Shown here piece by piece: positions 1-11,930 of a stretch of 64,000 bases of DNA; positions within the stretch are counted from its first letter, which is position 1, and the number at the start of each line of letters is the position of its first letter. A program made the translations under genes and the position numbers. The notes under the pieces were generated by a model. It saw only the letters and a list, made by a program, of their open reading frames with translations. It ran no database searches and had not been told where the DNA came from. Source of the stretch: Neolentinus lepideus HHB14362 ss-1 (lineage: Eukaryota; Basidiomycota; Agaricomycetes; Gloeophyllales; Gloeophyllaceae); contig KV425602.1 of the NCBI GenBank assembly GCA_001632425.1, positions 1 through 64,000 on the forward strand, read 5' to 3'.

Positions 1-384
1 ACTATATCCATTCCATAAATGGATTTCAAAAGCAAATCTTTTATTACTTCTTTTCCATTCTGTTTATATTTAATCATTGTGGTCATCTTGAAGGTAATGC
101 TGTGGATAATATTTTGTCCAGTCTACTGAGCATTCTCTAAATATTTAAGTTTTCCCATGACAGAATATTTTGCGAAAGTAATTATATGGGATATCCATTT
201 TGATCAACATTTTGCAGGTCCTCAAAGAGTGGGACTCCCGCAGTGAGAACTACTCCCGAAACAAGGACAAATTTAAGCACGGTGAGATTGGACTCTAGAA
301 CAGTACTGCGAAGGAGATAGGTCCATATTTGCTCTTGTTTGGCACGTTTCCATATTTTGTTATGCATGGTTCGCGTCGACGCGA
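1..384. other. Window edge, no gene seen
   Basis: AT-rich sequence with no frame of coding quality. It may hold the promoter of the kinase gene that starts at 385. Confidence 0.5.
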
Positions 385-1756
385 ATGGGCCCTAGCTCGT
401 CTTGTTCTATTATGCTCGATGGTCCAATAGCATCCCAAAATACCTCTGCAACGTTTCCGGGAGGTCTCCTTTCATACGAGATCTTCTGGCGTGACCACCA
501 GCAATGGCTCAGTACCCGAGGCTACATGCTCAGATCGCGTTATATGCCAGACTGGGTGCCATCCTGGAGAGGTACTCGTAATCCACGGGAACGCTTCTCC
601 TGCGAGGATGGACAAAGTACCCCGGTTCGTGACATGCTGTAGTGTTTTTGCGAGTCGTATTCAACCTCGAATCAGTATTCTCAGATAATAGATGCTATCC
701 GTATGTCTGACGGTGCCGTTGTCGCTCTGAAACGCTTCTCGAAACTCTATGGGCCTAGAGAGGGTGAACTTGGAATGTTCTTCTCCTCGGATGCACTCCG
801 CGCTGACTCCCAGAACCACTGTGTACCGGTCTATGAAGTGCTGGATGTGCCAGACGATGATGAAACACTGATTATCGTGATGCCATTCTTAAGAATATGG
901 GATGACCCTCCTTTTGATACACTCGGCGAAATTATTTCTTTCGTTCAGCAGATCATCGAGGTGCTCTAATATAACCCAAACAGTCTGTGGTCATTTCTGA
1001 TTGCAATGCGTTCTCAGGGGTTACATTTTATGCATAGACATCTAGTCGCACACAGGTTTGTGTTTCTCATCATCTGCTTTGCGTCTAATTCTACTATGAA
1101 TCTCAGGGATTGCACATGGCGCAATATCATGATGGATCCATCGACATTATATCCGGATTTATTCCATCCTGTGCGGGATACTCGACGGAGAGATTTCAAA
1201 GGCGACGCTAAGCACTACACTAGGACGCAGCGCCCTGTTAGGTACTATTGGATCGACTTCGGCCTGACACGACGCTATGTGGCGGAAGATATGCCTCCGA
1301 TGGAAGAGATTGTGCAGGGTGGTGATAGGTCAGTACCAGAGCATCAGCCCGCTGCTTTGGAGCAGAACCCAACCAAGAGCTGTAATCCTTTTCCGACGGA
1401 TGTGTATTATCTTGGAAATGTGATACGGAAGCATCTGATTGAGGTAGACGACTTCGCTCCGTCTCTTCCCTGCGAGCGATACTCATCAGTGTCTAAAGAA
1501 CAACGTCGGCTTAGAGTTCCTCCAGCCTCTGATTTCTGACATGGTCCACGAAAACCCTGACAAGAGACCGACCATGGAGGAGGTCTTGAGACGGTTTGGA
1601 GAAATCCGCGAGACTCTCACTATACCCAAGCTACGATCCAGGCTAGTTCCTCGCGACGAAGGCGTGATGGAAGGTTTAATCCGTAGCATCGGTCACTGGT
1701 ACCGACGTATCGGGTACATCTTGAAGCGGACACCTGCTGTACCTATGCCATCGTAG
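385..1756 (+). CDS. Protein kinase-like protein, basidiomycete-expanded family
   Basis: Five exons: 385-624, 685-960, 1018-1055, 1107-1443, and 1490 (or 1499)-1756, giving about 382-385 aa. The first three junctions keep phase exactly. The last intron has two in-frame acceptors, and ATCAG at 1489 is the better one. The N-terminal part has the FWRDH, LRSRY and WVPSW signatures common in mushroom kinase-like proteins. Kinase landmarks are the lysine motif VALKRF, the catalytic loop HRDCTWRNIMMD (completed across the third intron) and DFG in WIDFGLTRRY, so the core catalytic residues look intact. The C-terminal lobe has DKRPTMEEV. Such kinases are usually soluble and of unknown substrate. The start could also be the ATG at 412. 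No regulatory partner is apparent next to it. Confidence 0.85.
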
Positions 1757-2482
1757 TGCCTTATTCTCATCCACGCCTGGTCATTTGGCTATCTGGATTT
1801 TTCGGAGTCATCCGTGCTTCATCTTCTAGATCTGTGCATTCTTCTTGTCACGTATGGACATGATGCCCATTGGTGGCTGGGGCAGATTTAGTGGTCTCCA
1901 AGGACACTTTAATCCTGTATTTATGGGAAATCAACCCGGAGCGCAAGGACAATTTGTGGGACCAGACAGACCCAGGAGACGGTATAGACACGATGATGGT
2001 CAATATATAGTTTCATGGTTATGCTTTAAACTGGATTTCCTATTCTTATTGTTTTCCTCTGCTTAGTTTTTTCGCCTCGAATCGTCTAACGCCGGTGTTA
2101 GCTGACTAGATCTCTATCTGCTGTATACTTACGATATGATCGCTTCACATCAAATATGCTCTTTTCGTTCGTGTGAGCGACAGAAATGCGTTCATCATCA
2201 TGATAATCACTGTTAGGATGGATAAGTTATCACTTTACAAGCTCGTGTACAACAGAATAGATCTCCGAGCGTCGAAGACATTTGGACTGACTCCCGGACT
2301 CAATGCCTCTTCCTTCTCTCGCTCACAAGATAACGGGCCCGACCGTATCAACGAGTACCTGATTGAAGGCCTTAACCCTGCGCCTCTCCTCGAATACTGG
2401 ACCCTTGATCGAGTCATCCCTCTCGATTCTACAGAGCACGGTTGCCACTGTCATGATATATATAACCACGACACTATGGCAC
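1757..2482. other. Intergenic, no supported gene
   Basis: There are only short open frames. The Gly-rich one at 1845-2066 (GGWGRF, GNQPGAQG) and the plus-strand one at 2173-2508 have no recognisable motif or convincing splice partner. The segment separates the kinase from the convergent gene that ends at 2483. Confidence 0.4.
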
Positions 2483-2921
2483 TTACACCAGATTCAGCGA
2501 GGACGTGATAGTCCTTTGATAAGGGCTTGGAAGGTTGCCCGGTTCCTTCTGCCTTATGACGGCGGTAAAGAACAGACCGACGACTCCGGCCTGCGCACAA
2601 GATGTAAATAAGTAAATGAGACCAAGACGAATTCGTGCAACATACAACTTTGCTGTCGCTTTTGTCGAGTGCCTCGACAATGTTCTGGATGTTGACCGTA
2701 GCCGACACCTCATTGTCCGTCGACGCCTCAATGAGCGACTTGTATCGACTCAAGGTCGACGGACTCCCATTTACGATAATGGTGGGTTCTGCGAAGAAGA
2801 AATTTTGGAAAGCTTCGTCGAGCTCGGCAGCAGACTTGGCCTTTAAGAGGGGAGGGAAATTGTTCTCCGTCCACTGGACGAGGCTGACGAGCTCGGGACC
2901 ATGGCCTTCGATGTTGGACAT
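2483..2921 (-). CDS. Small SnoaL/NTF2-like protein, 127 aa
   Basis: Two exons, 2646-2921 and 2483-2590, flank a 55-bp GTATGT-GCGCAG intron (2591-2645). Both exons are whole numbers of codons, 92 and 36 including the stop. The protein starts MSNIEGHGPELVSLVQW, contains LDEAFQNFF, a TIIVNG strand, and ends after the intron with AGVVGLFFTAVIRQK and SSLNLV. The helix-then-strand layout, length and VNG strand resemble the NTF2/SnoaL-like hypothetical proteins common in Agaricomycetes, which is a fold-level guess; no catalytic residue can be assigned. There is no signal peptide, so it is probably cytosolic. It converges with the upstream kinase. Confidence 0.75.
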
Positions 2922-3381
2922 GTTTGTGCTGAGAGTTGGTATGGCTTCATTGACATTTCAGGTCGCTTTTTATCCTCTGTCTGCGTGGCTGTTCTGGAGA
3001 GGGCATGAGACGCTTGTGCTCCACGCTATTGCACCACGACGCACCATTACTCAGTGTTTCAGCGAAGATGGATGGTGGAACGGGTCGAACTTGTTCATTC
3101 ACCGTTGTCTTCTGAGCCACTACTATCCCAAGGTGGTGTTGTGATTTGGGGCTTGAGGCTCTTCATGCGGGCTCCAAAGCCCGTTCACCTGATAAACGTT
3201 GCAATGAATCAGTTATGTAAACCATTGTAAACGATTCAAAGCAATACAAACGTGTTAATGGTAACTGCCCCATGATCATCCGAGGGACACGGAGAACGCA
3301 GCTCAATATTTGATCACCGGTCGGTGATTGTGACATTCAGTTAGTACGTTGGAGGATCGCACTCTCTTACGTCGGTGTTAC

Positions 3382-4330
3382 TTACCCGAAAAATTCCTTG
3401 GTGTACATATTAGAATGATAGAAGGGAGGCTCCATTTCTCCCATATGCATTAGTTCTCCGATGTTCATTTGTGCCTTGTGTGCGTTAAGGTTATCCCAAA
3501 AGCGCGATGGTTGATGTAGTCGTCGAAACAGCAATGAACTTGAAGAGAGGCTCGAACGACGTGCCAACCAAAAGCAGAGACGTTGGATAATCGCGGCCAC
3601 CTGATCCTACTAATCATAACGGAGCGTGACTGCAAAACGGTAAGTCCACGCTGCAATGAATATCGTCGCTGAGTTTGAACGTTATCGTGCGGGGATCAAG
3701 ATTGGAATGCTTCTTCTTGGATCTTCAAAGAAGGGCTTTGGATCGAACGACAGGCTCCGCAATATAGTTGGGGCTAGCTGATAGTTTGCACAGATGGCGA
3801 AGGCGTAGCTTAAGTTAAAGTGTTTGCACGGCTCATGACTTTGCGTTTGTTGCGTGCTAGCTCCTGACAAAGGATAGAACAGTGGTGATTGTGGGTATCG
3901 TCACCACAAGTGGGTTGGCTCCGTCGTCCAGAATAATCTGATCCATATTGGTAACGCTCCCTCTGTCGATATCGGCGGAACATTCGATGGTTGCGTCCTG
4001 TTTGACTCTGACAAAATGGACCTTTAGTCGGGGTGGCAAGGTCAGCACAGATATGAACGTACACTACGTCCACGGAAGAGCTGATGTATCCCGACTCCGT
4101 TCCTCCATTTATCTTTGCTGTGAAGAAGAATCCAACCTATGAGTCTCATTGAGTCGAACACAAGAGTGACTGGAAGGATAGGAGAACCTACCGCATCTCT
4201 ACCACGGATCATCCGGACAGCCGCCACATTCCCAAATGTGACAGCAGCACAGGTGCCAAGTTGAATGAACTGCCGCTGAAGGAGCGCCGTGTATCCTTCG
4301 GCCGTTATTTGTACCCTGTTGACAAAGAGA
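3382..4330 (-). CDS. Unidentified coding exons, possibly a broken gene
   Basis: Several minus-strand stretches read like spliced coding sequence. One segment contains TAEGYTALLQRQF and MIRGRDA and ends at about 4190. A GTAGGT-CATAG intron joins it in phase to VGFFFTAKINGGTESGY. A second intron ending near 4023 leads to DATIECSADIDRGSV and DDGANPLVVTIPT. Further down are SFDPKPFFEDPRR (about 3700-3790) and GELMHMGEMEPPF (about 3400-3450). I could not link these last pieces in frame, nor find a start or stop, and I do not recognise the family. It may be a real gene that I failed to splice, or a decayed one. Confidence 0.35.
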
Positions 4331-4961
4331 GTCTGTTGACGAGCGAAGAACAGGCTACAAGCATCATGAAGATTAGACGAACAGCTTCAATTCGGAAGCG
4401 GAGCAAAATATTCTTCGTCCACTCAGAGAGACTGCTGAGCTATCAGCACCGCATCATGGAGAGACGGATAAACATGGTACTACACCGCGACTCTTCTGAA
4501 TCACGGCACAAAGTGCATGAGCCCCACAAACCGATTTTACGCAATCCTGTCATCATGCTTGTACGCATCTTTGGAACGAGTTCGGAATGAGGTAACATCC
4601 CTTTACGACCAACACTTCCAGTGACAACGCCGGTGTCGAAAAGAAAGAAGCAAGAAATGTGGTGAATCTTTCCAGTCAGGTAGAGGAAAAATAAACTTCG
4701 TTTTAAGTAGATGGGTGAAATTTGAGTAAAATATTGAACCAAACCTGCCAAAAATGTGTCTCACCTATGGCTTATGGGATACAGAGTTTTGGGTTCTTAC
4801 TATCTATCACCTCGGTGGATGGCCGAAATCTAGAGGTTATTGCAGAGTATGGGTTATAAGAAGTATTGTTACCACGGCTCGGCTCGGCTCCTCCGAGTCG
4901 TGGCAAGTTCAGGCAATTGTAGTCCCGATTTGGGAGATCGTGATCATTCCAGACGACCAGT

Positions 4962-6485
4962 ATGATTGCGAAATCGGTCTCTGCCCTCGCACACGCCCGA
5001 AGATATGCTGCGCGACCATCGAGCTACTCACCTCGTCGGCTCGTCAGCACAGTACACATCCCAGAGCTGCACGACCTGCGCGTGCCCGCGGCGTGGCTCC
5101 GGGACGCATGCCAATGCGCGGAATGTGTGCACCCGTCGACGAAGCAGAAGTTGGGGCGGACGAGTGATCGGGTGAATGCGAAGCCGGTATGTTGTGCGGG
5201 TTGCGTTGTTCTGTGTCTTACGGTGATGTTGTTTGTTTGTTTTCCTATACGTTGTCTATGGGCTGTTGTTTGGTCACTGCTGAATGAGCTGATGCGTGGT
5301 GTTGCATTAATAATCAGATAAATTGGCCTGGCGGTGTGGACGTTGATTGGGAAAAAGGTGTTGTCACGGTTGTGTGGGATGAGCGGTCGGAGGGAAAGAA
5401 TTTGCACGAGAGTGTGTATCCGCGGGAGTGGCTGGAGCAGTTTCAGGATGAGAAGGAGGAGGGGAAGGTACGCTTGTCGGTGCTGAGATGTTCGGGTGTT
5501 GACGTGTAGGGGAAGGACGCTGCGTGGGCGCGCGTGGCCTGGGACGCGACGAGGATCAGGGAGGCGGACAGGCTATTTGTGCCGTATGTGGATCTAGGAA
5601 GGGAGGAGGGCGTGTTGACCGCAATCGAGCAGCTCATGCGGTACGGCCTCTTGTTTGTCTCTGGGGTGCCGCACGAAGACACGAGTGGGACGGGGATAGA
5701 GGAACTGGCGGGGAAGTTTGGGGAGATCAGAGAGACGTTCTATGGGAGGACATGGAACGTGCGGAGTGTAAAGCAGAGCAGGAATATCGCGTATACGAGC
5801 CTTGAATTAGGCATGCATATGGATTTGTTGTGCGTGCCTCTCTTCCGCCGCCCGTTCCTCTCTACTCGTGTCTAATCATATATATGATCGTGTATTGTGG
5901 CTACGCAGGTACTTCGAACACCCTCCGCGCTTCCAGATCCTGCACTGTCTCCGCAACCGCGTAAAGGGCGGGACGTCGCTCTTCCTCGACGCCCTCCACG
6001 CCTCACAGCAACTACGTGCGGCGGATCCCAAGGCATTCGAGACCCTGACATCGACGCCCGTGCCGTTCCATTATGTTAATGATGGTCACCATTTGCGCTA
6101 TGAACACCCGACTATCGAGCTGGCTCCTACCTACCCTCCCCACTCCCATTCCCTCATTCAGAAACCCGAGATAGCGTACATCAACTACTCCCCGCCCTTC
6201 CAAGCGCTCCTCCCAGTCTCCACGCCGGCCTCCTTCTACACCTCTCTCCGCGCCTTTTCGCATCTGTTAGACGACCCTGCGAACGTGTTTGAGTATACGC
6301 TGAGAGAGGGCGATGCGGTGGTGTTTGATAATCGACGAGTGTTGCACGCGAGGAGTGCGTTTGAGGATGGCGAGGTGTCAGGTGGGGCCGGGGAGACGAG
6401 GCGGTGGCTGAAGGGGTGTTATTTGGAGGCAGATGGGGTGATGGATCGGGGTAGGGTGCTGAGAGATGAGGTTGGTGAGGCATAG
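4962..6485 (+). CDS. Gamma-butyrobetaine dioxygenase-like Fe(II)/2-oxoglutarate oxygenase
   Basis: Four exons: 4962-5186, 5318-5467, 5510-5829 and 5909-6485, encoding 423 aa, the usual length for the family. The basic N-terminus (ARRYAARPSSYSPRR) looks like a mitochondrial presequence. Residues of about 35-120 match the cysteine-containing N-terminal domain of these enzymes (LRDACQCAECVHP, INWPGG). The TauD-like catalytic core follows. The iron ligands are visible as His228 and Asp230 in GMHMDLL (spanning the last intron) and His378 in VLHARS, with Arg396 in ETRRW placed to bind 2-oxoglutarate. The family hydroxylates gamma-butyrobetaine in carnitine synthesis. The paralogous trimethyllysine dioxygenase is the main alternative and cannot be separated by eye. 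Confidence 0.9.
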
Positions 6486-7126
6486 AGCCTTGTATGATGT
6501 AGGCATTGGGGGGTCGAGTGTGTAGGTGTAGGGTTTTTTTGGGTTATTATTAACGTGCGGATATAAAGGACTAACCTTGTACGACTAGAGTCGATTAAGT
6601 GATAATATTAAGCTGGGAGATGAGCTACGATGCATTACGATTCGATAAACTCCACACAGTGGGGCGAGTGCTAAGGGAGATAATGTGAAGCAATATTCAT
6701 GTCATTTGAAGGCGTGGGAGGTGGTGTATTGATGCACATAGGGACGTGACAAGACGCGTTGGTGCATGTGTCACGTGCTGAGAACGTGTCACGCGGTCTT
6801 TTTCTTGCTTTCTCCTTTGTTTCGTTTCTTTACTTACGCTTTACCGCTGTACTTTCTTTTCCTAAGATCTCTGACCCGCCTACTCATCCACCACCACGCT
6901 AGGAGTCGGCGTGCCCTTGAAACACCGTTGGTGCCCTTACCCACGAGACGTCTCCTCGTTCAAATGGACAGATCTACTTCTTCTGCTCGACGGGCGACTT
7001 AGTTTCTGGTTCATGTCACAGATCCTTTCACTCCAGCTCCATTATGCAGGGGAGCTGCCTTACCGCCTTATCCGAGTCGAGTTCGAGGAGAGATGGTGAT
7101 TTACGACACTGTCTGTCTTGTAAAAT

Positions 7127-7876
7127 GTGTGCGCCCAAACCGATACGGAGGGGGACGCCACTCTCGGAAAACCACAGACTCACGTTCGGGAAATGGATCG
7201 TGGAGCATCAAAAGATAGCGAATCCGAGTCTTGCTTGAATGGAATCGCCCATATCTATGAAGGGGTACTTCATACCCTTCTGTCTGACCCGCCCGGGATG
7301 TGCTCAAGGGTTGAAAAGAAAAACGTTAATGGGATTGAAGCTCCTGAACGACTCCGCCATCACTTTCCGTCTGAAATCGACTACGTTCTTTGACGTCGAG
7401 ATTAGACTCGCGAATTCGACGACAAAAGCCATTGATGCACGGTCGACCGAGGGAGGAGACGATCCATCTCCTTCAACCTCTCGCTGCGCCGTCAGCTGCC
7501 AGACGCTGCTTCTATCTCTCCTCCGGATGATAAGAATTGCTCCAAATTCGAGGTCCCCACTAGCTCGAACCTGTAGGATAGTCTGGCTCCAGAGGATTCA
7601 GACGATCTGTGTGCCGACGTGGGTGTTGCTGCGGAGACAAGGTGTTGTTGGGGCTACTTGTCACCACCGGTGACACATGTGTGTCGCAATGACCAACGCC
7701 TATCCAGTGTCCGTGATCTCGTAGGTGTGAACGTCGACGATTCTCGGTGAACTGCAAAACAGATTCGCTGCTTCTTATCAGAGTCACGGTATGATTACTC
7801 GACAGGTATTTGAACGTCCCGGACCTACTCACCATGAAGCTTGTTCCCGATGCGACTGGGATACACATACTTCATT
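7127..7876 (+). CDS. Unrecognised gene or gene remnant upstream of RSP5
   Basis: The frame at 7127-7393 reads plausibly (DSESESCLNGIAHIYEG, HHFPSEIDY). The same frame resumes downstream with LRRQLPDAASISPPDD, and again after an in-frame TAG at 7574-7576 with APEDSDDLCADVGVAAE. Two good introns then join in phase: one ends at about 7746 and leads to VRDLVGVNVDDSR, the next ends at about 7806 and leads to YLNVPDLLTMKLVPDATG and a TAA at about 7876. The middle junction, around 7390-7445, and the TAG were not resolved. I do not recognise the family. It is either a real gene with an intron that I missed or a recently disabled one. Confidence 0.35.
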
Positions 7877-8525
7877 AATAGGAAGGCACATATCCTATTT
7901 AGGTTGTCGCGGATGATATTATCGTTTCCGCCAGTAACCTCTCCGCTTTTGCAGTAGGAAAGGAGTATTTCATTGCTTTATCGTCTTCATCCATCTCTTG
8001 CTCTGCATCTCAGGTAGTACTACTAGTAGTAGTAATAGAGTACTTGACGCTAAGGCAAGGCGAAGAGCCTGGTGCGCAGGACGTCGCAAACTACATGAGA
8101 TGTGTGGAATACATATGAAGATACAACCGAGCTCTGCCAGCACTTCGGGCTGCGACTTTGATCATATATATATATGGCATTTTAAAGTGAGCCCAGGCTC
8201 TACCTCGATTAACACACTCGCTTACTAGACTACTGCATCTCCCAGAGACTCCCGCCCTGTCCGTCAACTATGTCTCTCCGTATGTCTCCACCAACACAGT
8301 TGTATCCAGGCGATATGAGTCATGGGACGCACTTAGAACTGGGAAACGGGCGCTAGAGAGCAATAGTCGCTCGTGGGATCCGCAGTTATCGGGCTGATTC
8401 ATGTGATGACCGCTTTCATAAGGTCCATTGCAACGACCCCGGACGGGCGCTCTTGTCTGTTGCCCCGTGCATCCAAGCCTGCAGCATTGCTCTGAACGTC
8501 CCAGTCCTCGTCGGTGGCCTCAAGC
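7877..8525. other. Intergenic, probable RSP5 promoter region
   Basis: There is no supported coding sequence. It includes a short TAC/TAG-rich patch at 8016-8036 and an AT dinucleotide run near 8164-8174. Confidence 0.4.
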
Positions 8526-11220
8526 ATGCCTGCAAGGTGCGTTCTTCCCCCGGACAGAGTTTCCCGCGCGTAATCGAGACTAATGTTACATCCAGTGGCG
8601 CAAGGACACTGAAGCTAACCGGTATGTAGCGCAGCGTTCGGGTGAGAAAGCTGCTGATGGTCCCCGTGTAATTCCAGTGCTGGGTGCCAACGGTCTCACG
8701 AAGCGTGATGTCTTCAGGCTCCCAGACCCGTATGCCGTCGTGAGCGTGGATAGTGAATCGCAGACATTTGAAACGAGCGTAATCCGGAAGAAGCTCAGTA
8801 CTTACTGGAACGAGAGCTTTCGTCTGTGAGTCATCTGAAACTTGACTACTGTGCAATGCGGCTGACGCTAGGCGGTCAGAAACGTTACGGAGTCGTCCGT
8901 GGTTACGATACAGGTGCTGGATCAGCGCAGAGTGCAGAGGCGCGACAAAGGCTCCTTGGGATCGGTGAACTTCCGAGTTGGAGACGTATTCGACTTGGAT
9001 CAGGGTAGCCATAGTACGTTCCTCAAATATCTCTCCTCCTTGTCATAGCGATGCTCAGCTGGACCGCCTTCAGAGGTGCTCACGCTCGATCTGGAACAGA
9101 CGCACGAGCCGTACGCAATCTACGGTAACATCATGTTCTCTCTCGCTTCAGAGAGCCGTATGCCCACATCTGCTGCTGGAGCATCGTCTATGAATGAGAT
9201 TCCTGAGGCAGTGCGTTCGTCGTCGGTGTCTGCACGGGCGCCCGAATATTCGCTGGCAACGGTCGCGCCCTCGCCGCACCCTAGCCCATCCGTGGCTCCA
9301 GCCCGGTCGCACCATGAAGTTCGTCAAACACAATCCCAGTTCTTCAGGTCCGAGAGCTCGTCGGCGTCTCTCCCGCCCGGGTGGGAAGTCCGCTTCGATC
9401 CCCGCGGACGGGCTTATTACGTCGACCACAACACGCATACGACTACATGGCAACGACCCGCTGCCCCGTCGAATGCCACTCCTTCCGTGCCTCCTCAGCG
9501 CATCAGCACCTCATCCAGGACGTCACCTGCGCCAAGCGACCACCACCTCCAGCAGCAGCACGCCGACGTCCGTCTCCCCGATGGCTGGGAGGAGCGCCGG
9601 ACGGCCGAGGGAAGACCTTACTTCGTCGACCACAACACGCGCACGACGACCTGGCTCGATCCGCGCCGGTCGAACCTGCCGTCCCGCCTGGCCGCTACTG
9701 CGACCTCGGGCACCAACCTAGGCCCGCTGCCGTCCGGCTGGGAGATGCGCATGACGTCTGTCGGGCGCGTGTATTTCGTTGATCATAGTACGCGCACGAC
9801 GACGTGGGAGGACCCGAGGGTGCCTACGGATCCTGGGGCGGACGCGCCGCAGTACAAGAAGGATTATAGGAGGAAGCTGATTTATTTCAGGAGTCAGCCA
9901 CAGCTGCGGGCTCGCGAGGGCAAGTGCGAGATTGCGCTGCGGAGGAATATGGTGTTTGAGGACAGTTATAGTGCGGTTATGAAGTTTAAGGGGAGTGATT
10001 TGAAGAAGCGGTTGTTCATCAAGTTCGAGGGAGAGGAGGGCTTGGATTTCGGTGGTGTATCCAGGTACGGTGGTTGATTTTCCACGTTGTGGGGATGTTG
10101 CTGAGGAAATGCGATGGTGCACTATAGGGAATGGTTCTTCCTGCTCTCGCACGAGATGTTCAATCCATCTTACGGTCTCTTCCAATACTCAACTCATGAC
10201 AACTATACTCTCCAAATCAATAAAGCATCTGGCATCAACCCCGAACATTTGGACTACTTTAACTTCATTGGGCGGTGTATTGGCCTCGCTGTCTTCCACC
10301 GCCGTTTCTTGGATGTGTACTTTGTCCCCAGTTTCTACAAAATGATGCTCGGCAAGAAGTTGACGTTGGCCGACCTGGAAGGCGTCGACGCTGACCTTCA
10401 CAGAAGTCTGATTTGGATGCTGTGAGTGATGTTCGTTTGACCCAATATCGCAATGTGGTGCTTACTTCCGGTCGATCGCACAGTGAGAATGACATCACCG
10501 ACGTGCTTGATGAGACGTTCTCAACAACCGAAGACCACTTTGGCGAGGTTGTCACTGTACCGCTTATCCCTGGCGGCGAGGACGTCCCCGTCACCGAGGA
10601 GAACAAGCGCGAGTACGTCGAGGCCCTCGTCGATTACCGCATCGCCACGGGTGTGAAGGAGCAGTTCGACGCCTTCATGGCTGGCTTCATGGACATCGTG
10701 CCCAAGGACATGATCAGCGTCTTCAACGAGCACGAGCTGGAGTGGTTGATCGGTGGCATCTCGGATGTCGACATGTAAGTCATCAACAATCCTATCAATA
10801 CTCCGCTCTAACCTTTCTGTCTAGGGACGACTGGGCCAAATACACCGACTACCGGAACTACGAGAAGACGGACCAGGTCATCCAGTGGTTCTGGGAGTGC
10901 GTGCGCAAGTGGCCGACGGAGCGCAAGTCCCGTCTGCTGCAGTTCGTCACTGGGACGTCGCGCGTGCCGATGAACGGGTTCAAGGATCTGCAGGGTGCGG
11001 ACGGACCCAGGCGGTTTACGATTGAAAAGTGGGGCGACCCGAGCCAGTTGCCTAGAAGCCACACGTGCTTCAATCGGCTAGACCTGCCGCCATATCAGGA
11101 TTATTCGAGTCTGGAGCAGAAGTTGTTATTTGCTATAGAGTGAGTGTGCTTGTTCGTTTCAATTGCTATCTTCTTACTGATTATAACCGCAGGGAGACTG
11201 AGGGTTTTGCTCAAGAATAA
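8526..11220 (+). CDS. RSP5: NEDD4/RSP5-type HECT E3 ubiquitin-protein ligase
   Basis: Nine exons: 8526-8536, 8596-8621, 8678-8825, 8880-9013, 9059-10064, 10128-10421, 10484-10774, 10825-11139 and 11193-11220. Phases agree at all eight junctions and the protein is 750 aa. A C2 domain covers about residues 8-130 ([20 protein letters not shown]). Three WW domains follow at about 211-242, 279-308 and 330-359. The HECT domain runs from about 410 to the end, with the catalytic Cys718 in SHTCFN and the conserved EETEGFAQE tail. The family takes ubiquitin from E2 on that cysteine and passes it to PY-motif cargo, especially plasma-membrane permeases. The first exon is only 11 bp (Met-Pro-Ala plus two bases) and is inferred from the perfect phase and splice sites. 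A conventional start upstream is the alternative. Confidence 0.97.
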
Positions 11221-11930
11221 ATATGCATTGCTGTATATCGTCGACTGGTACTTGACCAGTTTCATGCACTGTTGTGTTCATCGTTTGTATTATACTTTCT
11301 CAAACAGGATCTTGTACACGCTATTTGTACCGTACCCTATCGAATGTTAACATCGACTTCCTAATAATGGTATTTCTGACCATTGAGATGCATTATTTCT
11401 TAAAGTCCGAGAAATCGGTCACAACTTAAGGTCCGTGTTGGGTGCCGAAAGCCACATCCGCCCTTTGGAAGAAAGGAAGGAATTCGACGGGCCTGAACTA
11501 AGTCGGAATCCAGCACAACCTGTGCGAGCCATACCGGACCCATCCCTGATAGAACTGGGAGAGATGGCGTCTCCCCGTCTGAGTTGAGCTGTCAGACGGA
11601 ATGCGATGACCGTTCACGTTCGTGATTATGCAAGTCAAGTCGCTGTGTCCGATTTGGGCCCCGACGTTGTCAAAGGTTTCAAGCGAAGCTTTCGCAACGG
11701 TAAAGGTTCATAGTCAAGCAGTTTTCCCCGCTGTGTCTCGGTGAACGAAGCGATAATTGCCCGAGAAGTTAATCCGCGAGATGATCATTATTGGGCTGAA
11801 CAAAGCCATAGTCGTACAGTCTGCATGTTGAGATGCACATAGATATACAAGAACGAACCGTAGAAGACGCGTTGAACGTCATTCTTTCCAATCGCGCCGA
11901 TCAATGACCACCTTACATTCACATTGAACC
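11221..11930. other. Intergenic between convergent RSP5 and tyrosinase
   Basis: This segment holds the 3' flanks of both genes. No coding frame or repeat is evident. Confidence 0.5.

Noticed and set aside
1845..2066. Small Gly-rich open frame after the kinase
   Set aside because: No conserved motif, and it ends in a hydrophobic run typical of non-coding read-through.
8416..9012. 198-codon minus-strand open frame over the C2 region of RSP5
   Set aside because: The plus strand carries the spliced C2 domain with conserved residues. The antisense frame has no motif.
9194..9721. Alternative plus-strand frames inside RSP5 exon 5
   Set aside because: They overlap the WW-domain frame and are basic, low-complexity shadows.
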